A DNA stretch of 64,000 nt from Comamonas testosteroni (GCF_014076415.1 NZ_CP043568.1:1116001-1180000); one strand, 5' to 3'. Positions 9,642-19,019 are shown, numbered from the stretch's first letter. A program made the numbers and translations. The notes: a model not told the origin generated them from the sequence alone.

Positions 9642-9741
9642 GATGCATAGATTGTAGGGCGACTTCGAATTGTCCCACCAGGCGCAGCCCGTCTTTGGGC
9701 TGCAGACCGCAGGAGCCGGGCACGCGTGCACAATCCGGGGT

Positions 9742-12555
9742 ATGAGCAATTCCAAGACCCTGGTGCTGGTGGACGGCTCCAGCTACCTCTACCGCGCCTA
9801 CCATGCCATGCCCGATCTGCGGGCGATTCCAGGCGACCCGGCCAGCCCGGCCACGGGCGCTATCCGCGGCATGGTGAACATGATGCAGGCGCTGAGGAAG
9901 GATGTGCAGGCCGATTACGCCGTCTGCGTGTTCGATGCCTCGGGCCCGACCTTCCGCGACGAGATGTATACCGAGTACAAGGCCACGCGATCGCCCATGC
10001 CCGATGATTTGCGCAGCCAGATAGAGCCCATCCACGAGGTGGTTCAGCTGCTGGGCTGGAAAGTGGTGGCCGTGCCCGGCGTGGAAGCCGATGACGTGAT
10101 TGCGACCTTGGCGCAGACCGCGGCGGCCCAGGGCATACAGGTCATCGTCTCCAGCGGCGACAAGGACTTGAGCCAGCTGGTGGGCGAGCATGTGACCATC
10201 ATCGACACCATGAACGGCAAGAAGCGCGACGTGGCTGGGGTGACGGCAGAGTTCGGTGTGCCGCCAGCACTGATGATCGACTACCAGGCGCTGGTGGGCG
10301 ACACCGTGGACAACGTGCCCGGCGTGACCAAGGTCGGGCCCAAGACCGCTGCCAAGTGGCTGGAGGAGTTCGGCTCCCTGGACAATCTGATTGCCAATGC
10401 GGCAGGCATCAAGGGCGTTGCCGGTCAGAACCTGCGCGATGCGATTGCCAGCGGTCAGCTGGCGCTGAGCCGCCAGTTGGTGACCATGAAGACTGATTGC
10501 GATCTGTCCTCCTATATCAGCGGCCTGCCGCAGCTCGATGCCATCACGCTGGCCGAGCCCGACAGCGCAGCGCTTGCGCCCTTCTACGAGAAATACGGCT
10601 TCAAGGGGCTGGTGCGCACCCTGGGCGCCGCAGCGGCCGAAGCCAGGGCGGCCAAGCCAGGCAAGGCCGCCAAGGTCGATAGCGCCCAGGGCGGCCTGTT
10701 CGATGCCGACGACGCGGCGGCGACCGAGGTCGCCGTGGCGGCCCAGCAGCGCGATGTGCTCTACACCACGATTCTCGACGAGGCGCAGCTCGACGAATGG
10801 CTGGCCAAGATCAATACAGCCGAGCTGACCGCGCTGGATACCGAGACCGATTCGCTGGACGAGATGGTGGCCCGCATCGTCGGCATCTCCTTCAGCGTGG
10901 CCGTGGGCGAGGCTGCCTATATTCCGCTGCGTCACGAGGGCATGGATGTGCCAGAGCAGCTCGATATGGACAGGGTGCTGGCCAGGCTCAAGCCCTGGCT
11001 GGAAGACGCCAGCCGCAAGAAGCTGGGCCAGCATGTCAAATATGACCAGCATGTGTTTGCCAATCACGGCATCACCGTGCGCGGCTATGCGCACGACACC
11101 ATGCTGCAGTCCTATGTGCTCGAAGCCGACCGCCCGCACAATCTGACCAGCCTGGCGCTGCGCCATGTGAACCGCAGCGGCATCAGCTACGAAGACCTGT
11201 GCGGCAAGGGCAAGAGCCAGATTCCGTTTGCCCAGGTGCCCGTGGACAAGGCCGCTGCATACAGCTGCGAGGACTCCGACCAGACGCTGGACGTGCACAA
11301 CACCTTGTGGCCGCGCATCCAGGCCCATGCCGGGCTGCTGCATATCTACGAGCTGGAAATGCAGACCAGCGAAGCGCTGTTCCGCATCGAGCGCAATGGC
11401 GTGAGCATCGACGCGGGCGAGCTGGCGCGCCAGAGCAATGATCTGGGCGCACGCATCCTCAAGCTCGAGGAAGAGGCTTACGAGATTGCGGGCCAGCCCT
11501 TCAACCTGTCCTCGCCCAAGCAGCTGGGAGAGATCTTCTTCGACAAGCTGGGCATGCCCGTAGTGAAGAAGACCGCCACCGGCGCGCGCAGCACGGACGA
11601 GGAAGTGCTGGAAAAGCTGGCCGAGGACTATCCGCTGCCAGCCAAGCTGCTTGAGCACCGCTCACTGTCCAAGCTCAAGGGGACCTACACCGACAAGCTG
11701 GCCCAGATGGCCTTGCCAATCGACGGTCGCGTGCACACCCACTACGCCCAGGCCGTGGCGGTGACGGGGCGCCTGTCCAGCAACGACCCCAATCTGCAGA
11801 ACATTCCCGTGCGCACGCCCGAAGGCCGCCGCGTGCGCGAAGCCTTTGTGGCCCCCGAGGGCAAGCTGATTGCCAGCGCCGACTATTCGCAGATCGAGCT
11901 GCGCATCATGGCCCATCTTTCGGGCGACGAGGCCCTGCTGAGTGCCTTCAAGAACGGCCTGGACGTGCACCGTGCCACGGCCGCCGAAGTCTTCGGCGTG
12001 AGTGTGGACGAGGTCAGCAGCGAGCAGCGCCGCTATGCCAAGGTGATCAACTTCGGCCTGATCTACGGCATGAGCAGCTTCGGCCTGGCCAAGAACCTGG
12101 GCATCGAAACCAAGGCGGCGGCTGCCTATATCGACAAATACTTCCAGCGCTACCCCGGCGTGAAGCGCTATATGGACCAGACCGTGGAGCTGGCCCACGC
12201 CCAGGGCTATGTGGAGACCGTGTTCGGCCGCCGCCTGGTGCTGCCCGAGATCAACGGCGGCAACGGCCCACGCAAGAAAGCGGCCGAGCGCGCCGCCATC
12301 AACGCCCCCATGCAGGGCACGGCGGCCGATCTGATCAAGAAGGCCATGGTGGCCGTGCAGGCCAGGCTGGATGCCGAAAAGCCCGAGGTGCTGGTCATCA
12401 TGCAGGTGCATGACGAACTGGTGTTCGAGCTGCCCGAGTCCGCCAGGGACTGGGTGCAGGCCGAGATACCGGCCATCATGGCCGGCGTGGCCGATCTGTC
12501 CGTGCCGCTGCTGGCCGAGATCGGCTTTGGCAGCAGCTGGGAAAAAGCGCATTGA
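9742..12555 (+). CDS. polA: DNA polymerase I
   Basis: A 937-residue enzyme for Okazaki-fragment processing and repair. The start ATG at 9742 (MSNSKTLVLVDGSSYLYRAY) matches the family N-terminus; an earlier in-frame ATG at 9670 would add a non-family leader. The 5'-3' exonuclease domain covers about residues 1-300, the 3'-5' exonuclease domain is intact (LDTETDSLDEM near 365), and the polymerase domain shows motif A SADYSQIELRI, the O-helix RRYAKVINFGLIYG and motif C QVHDELVFE. All catalytic acidic residues seem present. The stop codon lies inside a 24-bp tandem duplication. Confidence 0.97.
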   Translation: MSNSKTLVLVDGSSYLYRAYHAMPDLRAIPGDPASPATGAIRGMVNMMQALRKDVQADYAVCVFDASGPTFRDEMYTEYKATRSPMPDDLRSQIEPIHEVVQLLGWKVVAVPGVEADDVIATLAQTAAAQGIQVIVSSGDKDLSQLVGEHVTIIDTMNGKKRDVAGVTAEFGVPPALMIDYQALVGDTVDNVPGVTKVGPKTAAKWLEEFGSLDNLIANAAGIKGVAGQNLRDAIASGQLALSRQLVTMKTDCDLSSYISGLPQLDAITLAEPDSAALAPFYEKYGFKGLVRTLGAAAAEARAAKPGKAAKVDSAQGGLFDADDAAATEVAVAAQQRDVLYTTILDEAQLDEWLAKINTAELTALDTETDSLDEMVARIVGISFSVAVGEAAYIPLRHEGMDVPEQLDMDRVLARLKPWLEDASRKKLGQHVKYDQHVFANHGITVRGYAHDTMLQSYVLEADRPHNLTSLALRHVNRSGISYEDLCGKGKSQIPFAQVPVDKAAAYSCEDSDQTLDVHNTLWPRIQAHAGLLHIYELEMQTSEALFRIERNGVSIDAGELARQSNDLGARILKLEEEAYEIAGQPFNLSSPKQLGEIFFDKLGMPVVKKTATGARSTDEEVLEKLAEDYPLPAKLLEHRSLSKLKGTYTDKLAQMALPIDGRVHTHYAQAVAVTGRLSSNDPNLQNIPVRTPEGRRVREAFVAPEGKLIASADYSQIELRIMAHLSGDEALLSAFKNGLDVHRATAAEVFGVSVDEVSSEQRRYAKVINFGLIYGMSSFGLAKNLGIETKAAAAYIDKYFQRYPGVKRYMDQTVELAHAQGYVETVFGRRLVLPEINGGNGPRKKAAERAAINAPMQGTAADLIKKAMVAVQARLDAEKPEVLVIMQVHDELVFELPESARDWVQAEIPAIMAGVADLSVPLLAEIGFGSSWEKAH

Positions 12556-12585
12556 GCTTTTCACCAAAAAGCGCATTGAGCTTTT
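12542..12585. repeat. 24-bp tandem duplication across the polA stop
   Basis: The 20-mer aaaaagcgcattgagctttt occurs at 12542-12561 and exactly again at 12566-12585, period 24. A third decayed unit follows (aaaggcgcactgatacgcttt). Each unit carries the KAH-stop coding end of polA. Confidence 0.85.
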
Positions 12586-12658
12586 ACCCAAAGGCGCACT
12601 GATACGCTTTCGTCCCGGGGGCGCCTAGGTTTTGCCGAGGTGGCCCCTTAAAAAAAAG

Positions 12659-12738
12659 AGAGCTGCTTGCGCTTTCTGAAAAATCACTTCAGGTTATTTT
12701 TGACCTGAAATGCTTTGTTCACAAGCGCTGCCAGCTCC
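12659..12738. repeat. AT-rich imperfect palindrome, copy B
   Basis: Outer arms gagctgcttgcgctt (12659 on) and caagcgctgccagctc (to 12737) enclose an inner hairpin with perfect 7-bp arms (ttcaggt facing acctgaa). Same family as copy A. It lies in the polA-azlC gap. Confidence 0.65.
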
Positions 12739-12787
12739 TGAATTGTTCTAGCTTGATCCAGGAAACATCTTGTTCAAAGGCTTTGCA

Positions 12788-13450
12788 ATGACGCCCGCCG
12801 TGCGCATGGGGCTGTCGATTTCGGTGGCAACGGGGCTGTACGGCATCTCCTTCGGTGCGCTGTCCGTGGCGGCCGGCCTCAGCCTCTGGCAGACCATGGC
12901 ACTGAGCGCGCTGATGTTCACGGGAGGTTCGCAGTTCGCCTTCATCGGCGTGGTTGCGGGTGGCGGCAGCGGCATGGCGGCCGTGAGCGCGGCCTCGCTG
13001 CTGGGCGTGCGCAATGCCATCTACGGCATGCAGATGAGCCGTCTGCTGGGCGTCAAAGGGCTGCAGCGCTGGCTGGCCGCGCACTGGACCATCGACGAAT
13101 CTGCGGCCACGGCATCGGGGCAGGAGGAGCTGGCCGAGCAGCGGCGCGGCTTCTGGGTCGCCGGGGCGGGTGTGTTTGCGCTCTGGAATCTGTTCACCTT
13201 GCTGGGCGCGCTGATGGGCAATGCGCTGGGCGACACGCGCCGCTTCGGTCTCGACGGGGCTGCCGTGGCGGCCTTTCTCGGCCTGCTCTGGCCGCGCCTG
13301 AATGCGCGCGAGCCGGTGGCGCTGGCGCTGGCCTGCGGGCTGGTCACGGCCCTGGCCATATCCTGGGTGCCCCCAGGCGTGCCGATCCTGCTGGCTGCGG
13401 CCCTGGGCGCCTTCTGGGGTTGGGTGCGCCCCTCGGAGGCCGAGCAATGA
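12788..13450 (+). CDS. azlC: AzlC-family branched-chain amino acid exporter, large subunit
   Basis: About 220 residues with six or more hydrophobic helices and the AzlC signature GAxSVAAGLSLWQTMALSALMFTGGSQFAF. AzlC with AzlD forms a two-component exporter for branched-chain or other neutral amino acids. Two starts are possible: TTG at 12770, with AGGA six bases upstream, or ATG at 12788, with AAAGG seven bases upstream; the ATG is chosen. The stop overlaps the azlD start (ATGA), so the two are translationally coupled. Confidence 0.85.
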   Translation: MTPAVRMGLSISVATGLYGISFGALSVAAGLSLWQTMALSALMFTGGSQFAFIGVVAGGGSGMAAVSAASLLGVRNAIYGMQMSRLLGVKGLQRWLAAHWTIDESAATASGQEELAEQRRGFWVAGAGVFALWNLFTLLGALMGNALGDTRRFGLDGAAVAAFLGLLWPRLNAREPVALALACGLVTALAISWVPPGVPILLAAALGAFWGWVRPSEAEQ

Positions 13451-13758
13451 CGCTGTCTTTGTGGCAATGGATTTTGCTGGCCTGTGCGCTGGCCTTTGTG
13501 ACCAAGCTGCTGGGCTACAGCCTGCCCGAACGCTGGATGCGTAGCCCGCGCATGGCCCAGATCGCGGCCTGTCTGACGGTGGCGCTGCTGGCTTCGCTGA
13601 CGGTGATGAACACCCTGGCCAGCGGCACGCAGATCGGTCTCGATGCACGCCTGGCGGCCTTGCTGGTGGCGGCGCTGGCCCTGTGGTTGCGGGCACCATT
13701 CTTGCTGGTGGTGATTCTGGGCGCGGCCGCAGCGGCGCTGCTGCGTTGGCTGGTCTGA
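13447..13758 (+). CDS. azlD: AzlD-family branched-chain amino acid exporter, small subunit
   Basis: A 103-residue membrane protein with three to four helices. It starts at an ATGA overlap with azlC and has the usual AzlD length (about 100-110). LGYSLPERWM followed by ALLASLTVMNTL fits the family pattern. Function is known only through its AzlC partner. Confidence 0.82.
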   Translation: MTLSLWQWILLACALAFVTKLLGYSLPERWMRSPRMAQIAACLTVALLASLTVMNTLASGTQIGLDARLAALLVAALALWLRAPFLLVVILGAAAAALLRWLV

Positions 13759-13774
13759 GAACGTCAACATGTTC
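13759..13774. promoter_or_regulatory. GAACGT-type palindrome, site 1
   Basis: GAACGTCAACATGTTC begins directly after the azlD stop codon. It is an imperfect palindrome (GAACGT N4 ATGTTC) that recurs at 13847, 33991 and 34583. Role unknown. Confidence 0.5.
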
Positions 13775-13809
13775 TGGGTGCCTGAAACGCACTGGCCTTA
13801 GACTGCTTG

Positions 13810-13842
13810 GCCAGCCCGGCTTGCTGTGCGAGCCGGGCTGGC
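13810..13842. terminator. Strong hairpin after azlD
   Basis: Perfect 12-bp GC-rich arms (gccagcccggct and agccgggctggc) with a 9-base loop. No T run follows, so termination is likely but not certain. Confidence 0.5.
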
Positions 13843-13846
13843 TGGA

Positions 13847-13862
13847 GATCGTCAACATGTTC
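13847..13862. promoter_or_regulatory. GAACGT-type palindrome, site 2
   Basis: GATCGTCAACATGTTC ends 28 bp before the start of the dienelactone-hydrolase-like gene. It differs from site 1 by one base in the left arm. Confidence 0.5.
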
Positions 13863-13890
13863 TGAAATTCCATCATCCCAAGGAGGATCC

Positions 13891-14796
13891 ATGAAGTACG
13901 AAGACATCGCTCAGGATATGCAGGGGCTGCTCGGTGGTCGCGCCGATGCCCAGCCCAGCCGCCGCACGGCCTTGCGTGCGGCCCTGGGGGCCGGTCTGGG
14001 CGTGGGTTATGCCTGCGCTGCCGGCCCGGTCATGGCACAGTCGGCCATCAAGACCCCGGTCGACGGCCTGACGGCAGGTGAGGTCAGCATCGATGTCAAA
14101 GGCTTCAAGCTGCCGGTCTACCGGGCCATGCCTGCGGGAAAGCAGAATCTGCCCGTGGTGCTGGTGATCTCCGAAATCTTTGGCGTGCACGAGTACATTG
14201 CCGACACCTGCCGCCGTCTGGCACGTGCCGGCTATCTGGCGATAGCACCCGACCTGTTCGTGCGCCAGGGCGATCCCATGGCCTATGCCGAAATGGCCAA
14301 GCTCATGAGCGAGGTGATCGCCAAGGTGCCCGATGCCCAGGTCATGGGGGATCTGGACGCCGCCGTGCGATGGGCGGGTACCCAGGGCGGCGATGTCAAA
14401 AAGCTGGCCATCACCGGCTTTTGCTGGGGCGGGCGCATCACCTGGCTCTATGCCGCGCATGCGCCGATCAAGGCCGGCGTTGCCTGGTACGGGCGTCTGC
14501 AGGGCAACAAGAGCGATTTGCAGCCCAGCTATCCGCTGGAACTGGTGGGGCAGCTCAAGGCGCCGGTGCTGGGCCTGTACGGCGGCAAGGACACGGGCAT
14601 TCCGCTGGAGTCGGTCGAAGCCATGAAGGCTGCGCTCAAGACCGGGTCTGCGCCAGCCAGGGCCTCGGAGTTCGTGATCTTCCCCGAGGCGCCTCATGCC
14701 TTCCATGCCGACTACCGACCCAGCTACCGCGAGCAGGCCGCGCAGGATGGCTGGATGCGCATGCTGACCTGGTTCAACCAGCATGGCGTGGCCTGA
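13891..14796 (+). CDS. Dienelactone hydrolase family protein, exported
   Basis: 301 residues from an ATG with a perfect AGGAGG ribosome site at 13881-13886. After about 25 polar residues comes SRRTALRAALGAGLGVGYACAAGPVMAQ, a Tat-like signal, so the enzyme probably acts in the periplasm, which is unusual for this family. The alpha/beta-hydrolase core has the nucleophile motif GFCWGG with Cys near residue 178, GLYGGKDTGIP with the acid residue, and EAPHAFH with the catalytic His. Known members hydrolyse dienelactones, but many act on other esters, so the substrate is not assigned. Confidence 0.85.
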   Translation: MKYEDIAQDMQGLLGGRADAQPSRRTALRAALGAGLGVGYACAAGPVMAQSAIKTPVDGLTAGEVSIDVKGFKLPVYRAMPAGKQNLPVVLVISEIFGVHEYIADTCRRLARAGYLAIAPDLFVRQGDPMAYAEMAKLMSEVIAKVPDAQVMGDLDAAVRWAGTQGGDVKKLAITGFCWGGRITWLYAAHAPIKAGVAWYGRLQGNKSDLQPSYPLELVGQLKAPVLGLYGGKDTGIPLESVEAMKAALKTGSAPARASEFVIFPEAPHAFHADYRPSYREQAAQDGWMRMLTWFNQHGVA

Positions 14797-14996
14797 TGCC
14801 TCATGCGCTGAAGTTTTCGGCCCGGGGGGCTTGACAGCTTTGCTAAGGTGAAAGAAATCCCGGCATGCCATGCACGGCATGCGCATCCGGGGCTGACGTT
14901 ATGGGGATAGTCGCAAGCGGGCCGCGTTGGGCGGCGCATTCTGCGAAAATCCTCAAGATTCGCCTGTAAAAGGTTGCGGTTAAGCCATATAAAGCT

Positions 14997-15944
14997 ATGA
15001 CATTGGTAGCAATTATTCTGGCCACCCTGGCTGCTGGTATCGGCAGTGTCTGGGTGGCCGCGTTGTTGATGAGTCTGGGAGGGGGGCGCACGCCAGGGCT
15101 GATGCCCCAGCGTTTGCTGAGCCTGGCTGCGGGAGCCTTGCTCGCCACGGCCTTCATGCATTTGCTGCCCGAGGCGTTCGAGAGTCACGGCAAGTCCCAT
15201 GATCTGTTCGTGGTGCTGCTGATCGGGCTGGTGTTTTTCTTTCTGCTGTCCAAGGCCGAGCTCTGGCACCACGGCCATGAGCATTCGCATGGAGATGCTC
15301 ACCAGCATGTTCCCGTGCACCACGGTCATGCTCACGATCATCAGCATGGTCACGTCCACCATGATCATGGCGATCACGCGCATGGCCACAGCCATGGCAA
15401 GGGCGGCTGGGCCATTCTGACGGGCGACAGCGTGCATTGCTTTGGCGATGGCGTGCTGATTGCATCGGCTTTCGTGGCCGACATCCGTCTGGGCCTGATT
15501 GCTGCCCTGTCGGTGCTGGCGCATGAGGTGCCTCACCACATGGGCGATATCGTGGTGCTGCGTCAGTCCAGCAGCAATCGCCGCGTGGCGCTGATCAAGG
15601 TGTCCATGGCTGGAGCGGTGACCACGCTGGGCGGGGTGGCCGGCTATTTCCTCATTGGACAGCTGCACGAGCTGCTGCCATATTTCCTGGTCATTGCGTC
15701 GAGCAGCTTTATCTATGTGGCCCTGGCCGACCTGATTCCCCAGCTGCAAAAGCGCCTGAGCGCCAAGGAAACCGCAGCCCAGGTCTTCTGGCTGCTGCTG
15801 GGCATTGTCATCGTGACGGTGATGAGCGGCGCGGCGCACAACCATGGACATGAGCATGACCACGATCATGGCGCCGAGGTCGGGCACCAGCATGAGCCCG
15901 CATCCCCGGCTGCCGGTGAAGCGGCGCACAAGCATGAGCATTGA
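14997..15944 (+). CDS. ZIP-family divalent metal transporter, His-rich
   Basis: A 315-residue membrane protein with the ZIP helices IV/V region HCFGDGVLIASAF and HEVPHHMGD, where the metal ligands sit. A long cytosolic loop (about residues 92-137) contains more than twenty His, and the C-terminal tail is again His-rich. ZIP proteins import zinc or other divalent metals; the His loops suggest metal buffering or sensing. The 200-bp gap upstream has no clear Zur site by eye. A terminator follows at 15962. Confidence 0.85.
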   Translation: MTLVAIILATLAAGIGSVWVAALLMSLGGGRTPGLMPQRLLSLAAGALLATAFMHLLPEAFESHGKSHDLFVVLLIGLVFFFLLSKAELWHHGHEHSHGDAHQHVPVHHGHAHDHQHGHVHHDHGDHAHGHSHGKGGWAILTGDSVHCFGDGVLIASAFVADIRLGLIAALSVLAHEVPHHMGDIVVLRQSSSNRRVALIKVSMAGAVTTLGGVAGYFLIGQLHELLPYFLVIASSSFIYVALADLIPQLQKRLSAKETAAQVFWLLLGIVIVTVMSGAAHNHGHEHDHDHGAEVGHQHEPASPAAGEAAHKHEH

Positions 15945-15961
15945 TTGCGACTGCAGTCGAT

Positions 15962-15988
15962 AAAAAACCGGCTTTCAGCCGGTTTTTT
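15962..15988. terminator. Rho-independent terminator, probably bidirectional
   Basis: AAAAAACCGGCT and AGCCGGTTTTTT arms form a perfect hairpin between the ZIP gene and the convergent response-regulator gene. Confidence 0.9.
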
Positions 15989-16007
15989 CATTCAGGAAAT
16001 ATCTCAC

Positions 16008-16084
16008 GACTTACGCAAAGCGGGTTCAGGCCAGACGACTGAATCAGGAGGCAGGCCGCTGCAGCACTCTTGTTTGCGTAAGTC
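16008..16084. repeat. 77-bp segment with 12-bp perfect terminal inverted repeats
   Basis: gacttacgcaaa at 16008-16019 is the exact reverse complement of tttgcgtaagtc at 16073-16084. The right half overlaps the last codons of the LytTR regulator gene. It may be a mini-transposable element or decayed IS end; no clear target duplication is visible. Confidence 0.5.
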
Positions 16085-16817
16085 CTATATCTTTGAGCTC
16101 GGTCTTGACCGCCGCCAGTTGGCGGCGTGAGACCGGCAGCAGCTCGGGCACGCCCTGCAGGCGCAGGCCCCAGCCTTCGCCTTCCTGCGGGTCGTCATAT
16201 TTCTCGAGGCCGCGCAAGGCCGCACGCAGCACCAGGGCGTTGCGGTGTATGCGCAGCAGATGTTCGCCGTGGCGGGTTTCGAGATCGGCCAGCGCTCCGT
16301 CGAGGACGTAGTTGCGCTGCACGGTGCGCACGGTGATGTATTTCTGCTCGGCCTTGAGAAAACGCACCTCGGATAGCGGCAGCCGCAGTGTGCCGCCGCG
16401 CTCCTGGATCACCAGCACAGGGCCGCTGTCTGCGACGCTGCGCGTGCTCAGTGCACGCTCGGCCTTTTGCAGCGATTGCTGCAGCCGCTCCAGGCGTACG
16501 GGCTTGGTCAGGTAGTCCACGGCATCCAGCTCGAAAGCCTGTACCGCATGGCTGGCATGCGCTGTCACGAATACGATGGCGGGCGGGCTGGGCAGGTCCA
16601 CCAGTGCCGCTGCCAGTTGCAGCCCGTTGTGGCCGGGCATGTGAATGTCCAGCAGCACCAGCTGTATGGGTGTGGGCTGGGCGGCTTGCAGCATCTGCAG
16701 GGCTTGTTCGCCATCTGCGGCTTCCTGGATATGGTGGGGGCCGTGTGCGCAGTCGCCGAGCAGAGTGCGCAGTCTGGCGCGTGCCAGAGCTTCGTCATCA
16801 ACGATCAGAATGTGCAT
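16044..16817 (-). CDS. algR: LytTR-family response regulator (AlgR-like)
   Basis: 257 residues. The receiver domain has acidic residues D7, D8 and E9 and phospho-acceptor Asp57 in LLDIHMPG. The C-terminal LytTR DNA-binding domain starts near 145 (ERGGTLRLPLSEVRFLKAEQKYITVRT). The start overlaps the end of the sensor gene by about 20 bp. The AlgZ/AlgR pair near argH is a conserved betaproteobacterial arrangement. The last dozen residues (IGLTQTRVLQRPAS) are encoded inside the 77-bp inverted-repeat segment, so the C-terminal tail may be acquired. Confidence 0.88.
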   Translation of the reverse strand: MHILIVDDEALARARLRTLLGDCAHGPHHIQEAADGEQALQMLQAAQPTPIQLVLLDIHMPGHNGLQLAAALVDLPSPPAIVFVTAHASHAVQAFELDAVDYLTKPVRLERLQQSLQKAERALSTRSVADSGPVLVIQERGGTLRLPLSEVRFLKAEQKYITVRTVQRNYVLDGALADLETRHGEHLLRIHRNALVLRAALRGLEKYDDPQEGEGWGLRLQGVPELLPVSRRQLAAVKTELKDIGLTQTRVLQRPAS

Positions 16818-17928
16818 GACGGGATTGTCCCGGTTTTGACTCGGTCTGCAGCAAAGGCACGCTCAGGCGCACCACATACAGCCCGTCGCGCACCTTGGCG
16901 CTGAAGCTGCCTTGCAGATCGTGCAGCAGCGACAGCCTGGCCCTGACGTTGTCCAGGGCCATGCCATGGCCGGTGCTTTGATGCTCGGCGCTGGCAGGCG
17001 GCAAGGTGTTGATGATCTGGATCAGCGCCTCGTTGCCGCGTCTTTCGGTGCGGACCTGCAGCTTGCCGCCGCGCGCATTGGGCTCCACTCCATGGCGGAT
17101 GGCGTTCTCCACCAGCGGCTGCAGCAGCAGCGGTGGCAGCAGCGCTTCATGCACGCTTTCATCAAGCTGCCACTGCATCTGCAGGCGCTCGCCAAAGCGT
17201 ACCTGCTCTATGGACAGATAGCGCTGGGCCAGCTCTATCTCCTGCGCCAGCGTGGTGGTCAGATGGGGTTCGGCCAGCGCATAGCGAAACAGATCGCTGA
17301 GGTCTTCGAGCAAGGCTTCGGCCTTGGCGGGCTCGGCGCGCACCAGCGCAATCGCGCTGTTGAGGGTGTTGAACAGAAAGTGCGGTCTTATGCGTGACTG
17401 CAGCTCGGTGAGACGGGCCTGGGTTTGCGCTGGCGTGTTGCCGCGCGCGCGCAGCACCAGTGCCGTCACCAGCAGCGCGGCCAGCAGGCCTCCCGTGACG
17501 GCACTGGCCAGCCAGGGGACTTTGGCTATGCCGATGAAGAACAGCATGCCGCAGGCATAAAGCCCTGCGAGCGCGCCCAGCAGCACGCCGGCCAGATACT
17601 GGCCGCGCGTGTCCAGACGCTGCAACTGGTGCTTGAGGCTGCAGGCTGCGATCAGCCAGACCAGGGTGCCGGGCAGGCAGGCTCCGGTGAGCAGGGCCGC
17701 GCTGCTAAACCACTCCCAGAGCGAGTCCGCACCATAGATGGCGGCCGTGCCCACCACCACCTGTACAAACAGCACGGCACGCAGTACCACGCCGGCATTG
17801 CAGGCGTCGAACACCAGGACCGGGCGGGTCGAGGCGGGAGTTGCGGCGATGAGCGGTGAAATGGGCACAGGTGGTCTGGAGCAGGGCGGTGACTTGGATG
17901 CAAGAGCTGGGCGGGCAAGCATGCGCAA
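16798..17928 (-). CDS. algZ: LytS/AlgZ-type sensor histidine kinase
   Basis: 376 residues: about four hydrophobic segments between 45 and 160, then a His_kinase domain with RPHFLFNTLN (His near 183) and an ATP-binding region with PLVENAIRHGVEP. No separate periplasmic sensing domain is visible. It overlaps the LytTR regulator and should phosphorylate it. In pseudomonads the AlgZ/AlgR (FimS) pair controls surface structures; regulation here is not known. Confidence 0.87.
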   Translation of the reverse strand: MRMLARPALASKSPPCSRPPVPISPLIAATPASTRPVLVFDACNAGVVLRAVLFVQVVVGTAAIYGADSLWEWFSSAALLTGACLPGTLVWLIAACSLKHQLQRLDTRGQYLAGVLLGALAGLYACGMLFFIGIAKVPWLASAVTGGLLAALLVTALVLRARGNTPAQTQARLTELQSRIRPHFLFNTLNSAIALVRAEPAKAEALLEDLSDLFRYALAEPHLTTTLAQEIELAQRYLSIEQVRFGERLQMQWQLDESVHEALLPPLLLQPLVENAIRHGVEPNARGGKLQVRTERRGNEALIQIINTLPPASAEHQSTGHGMALDNVRARLSLLHDLQGSFSAKVRDGLYVVRLSVPLLQTESKPGQSRHAHSDR

Positions 17929-18053
17929 AGAGCATGTCCATCGACATGCCCGATCCGAATTTGCGCAAGTCCTGTGATTATTGGCACGGAGCCGCGGTGC
18001 AGCTGCAATTCCTGCGGCATCTGTCGGTTTGATGCATCAGCGTTTGTGCTGAC

Positions 18054-19019
18054 TCAAACCGAGGCCGCAGCCCGGCTTGCGGCCTGAAAGCGTCTGAGCG
18101 ACCAGACCAGGCCCGCGAGAATCAGCAGCATGGGCGTCAGCTCGCCGATCCGGGGCAGGCGCTGTTCATAGAGGAAGTGGTAGGCCAGGGCGAACAGGGT
18201 CTCGAACACCAGCAACTGGCCCACGAAGGTGATGGGCAGGCGCTGGCTGGCGGCATTCCACATCCAGTTGCCCAGCCAGGACGAGAGGATGGCCACGGCC
18301 AGATTCAACAGCCAGAACAGTTGCCAGCGCTGGGCCGCAATGTCGGGGCTGCCGGCGCCGCTGGCCTCAGGCGATATCAGCCAGAGCAGGGCCCAGAGCA
18401 AGGCGCTGATCAGCCCGACGACCAGACCCCAGAGCGTGGACCATTCCGTGCCGTTGAAGCGGCTTTGTGCCAGGTAGCGGGTGTTGTCCAGCGCGTAGCG
18501 GCTCCAGCAGAGCATGGCCAGCACGGCCATCAGCACGCCCAGCAGATAGCGCCCCTGGCTGCCTTCGGACCCTGTGCTCAGCGCATGGACATTGACGAGC
18601 ACGATGCCGGCCAGAATCAGCGCCATGGGCGCCAGCATGCGGCGCAGCGGAAGCGCACCGCTGGTGTTGCGGCCCAGCAGCGGCACGGTGACGGGAACCA
18701 GGCCCACGATCAGCGAGGTCACGGCCATGCCTATCCATTGCACGGCGGTGGCGACCAGGGCAAAGTACACCACATTGCCCGTCAGGGCCAGCCAGACCAG
18801 ATGCCGGATATCGGCCGCTTGCAGCCTGGGCAGCAGCCTGGTGGCCCGGGGCAGGAAAACGCATAAGGCCACCACGCCATAGAGCACGAAGCGGCCAAAG
18901 GTGATCTGCAGCGGAGAGAACTCCGGCAGCATGGCGGGCACGAGAAAAATCGCGCCCCAGAGCGCGCAGGCGGCCAGCGCAAAACCGAGGCCGGAAATCA
19001 GGGAAGAGCGGGAATTCAT
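18054..19019 (-). CDS. DMT-superfamily (EamA) exporter
   Basis: 321 residues from the ATG at 19019 ([22 protein letters not shown]). A longer frame to 19322 lacks family similarity. Two EamA halves with about ten helices in total; [11 protein letters not shown] is the usual first helix. Substrate unknown. It lies between the sensor kinase gene and argH, which are often immediate neighbours in relatives. Confidence 0.8.
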   Translation of the reverse strand: MNSRSSLISGLGFALAACALWGAIFLVPAMLPEFSPLQITFGRFVLYGVVALCVFLPRATRLLPRLQAADIRHLVWLALTGNVVYFALVATAVQWIGMAVTSLIVGLVPVTVPLLGRNTSGALPLRRMLAPMALILAGIVLVNVHALSTGSEGSQGRYLLGVLMAVLAMLCWSRYALDNTRYLAQSRFNGTEWSTLWGLVVGLISALLWALLWLISPEASGAGSPDIAAQRWQLFWLLNLAVAILSSWLGNWMWNAASQRLPITFVGQLLVFETLFALAYHFLYEQRLPRIGELTPMLLILAGLVWSLRRFQAASRAAASV

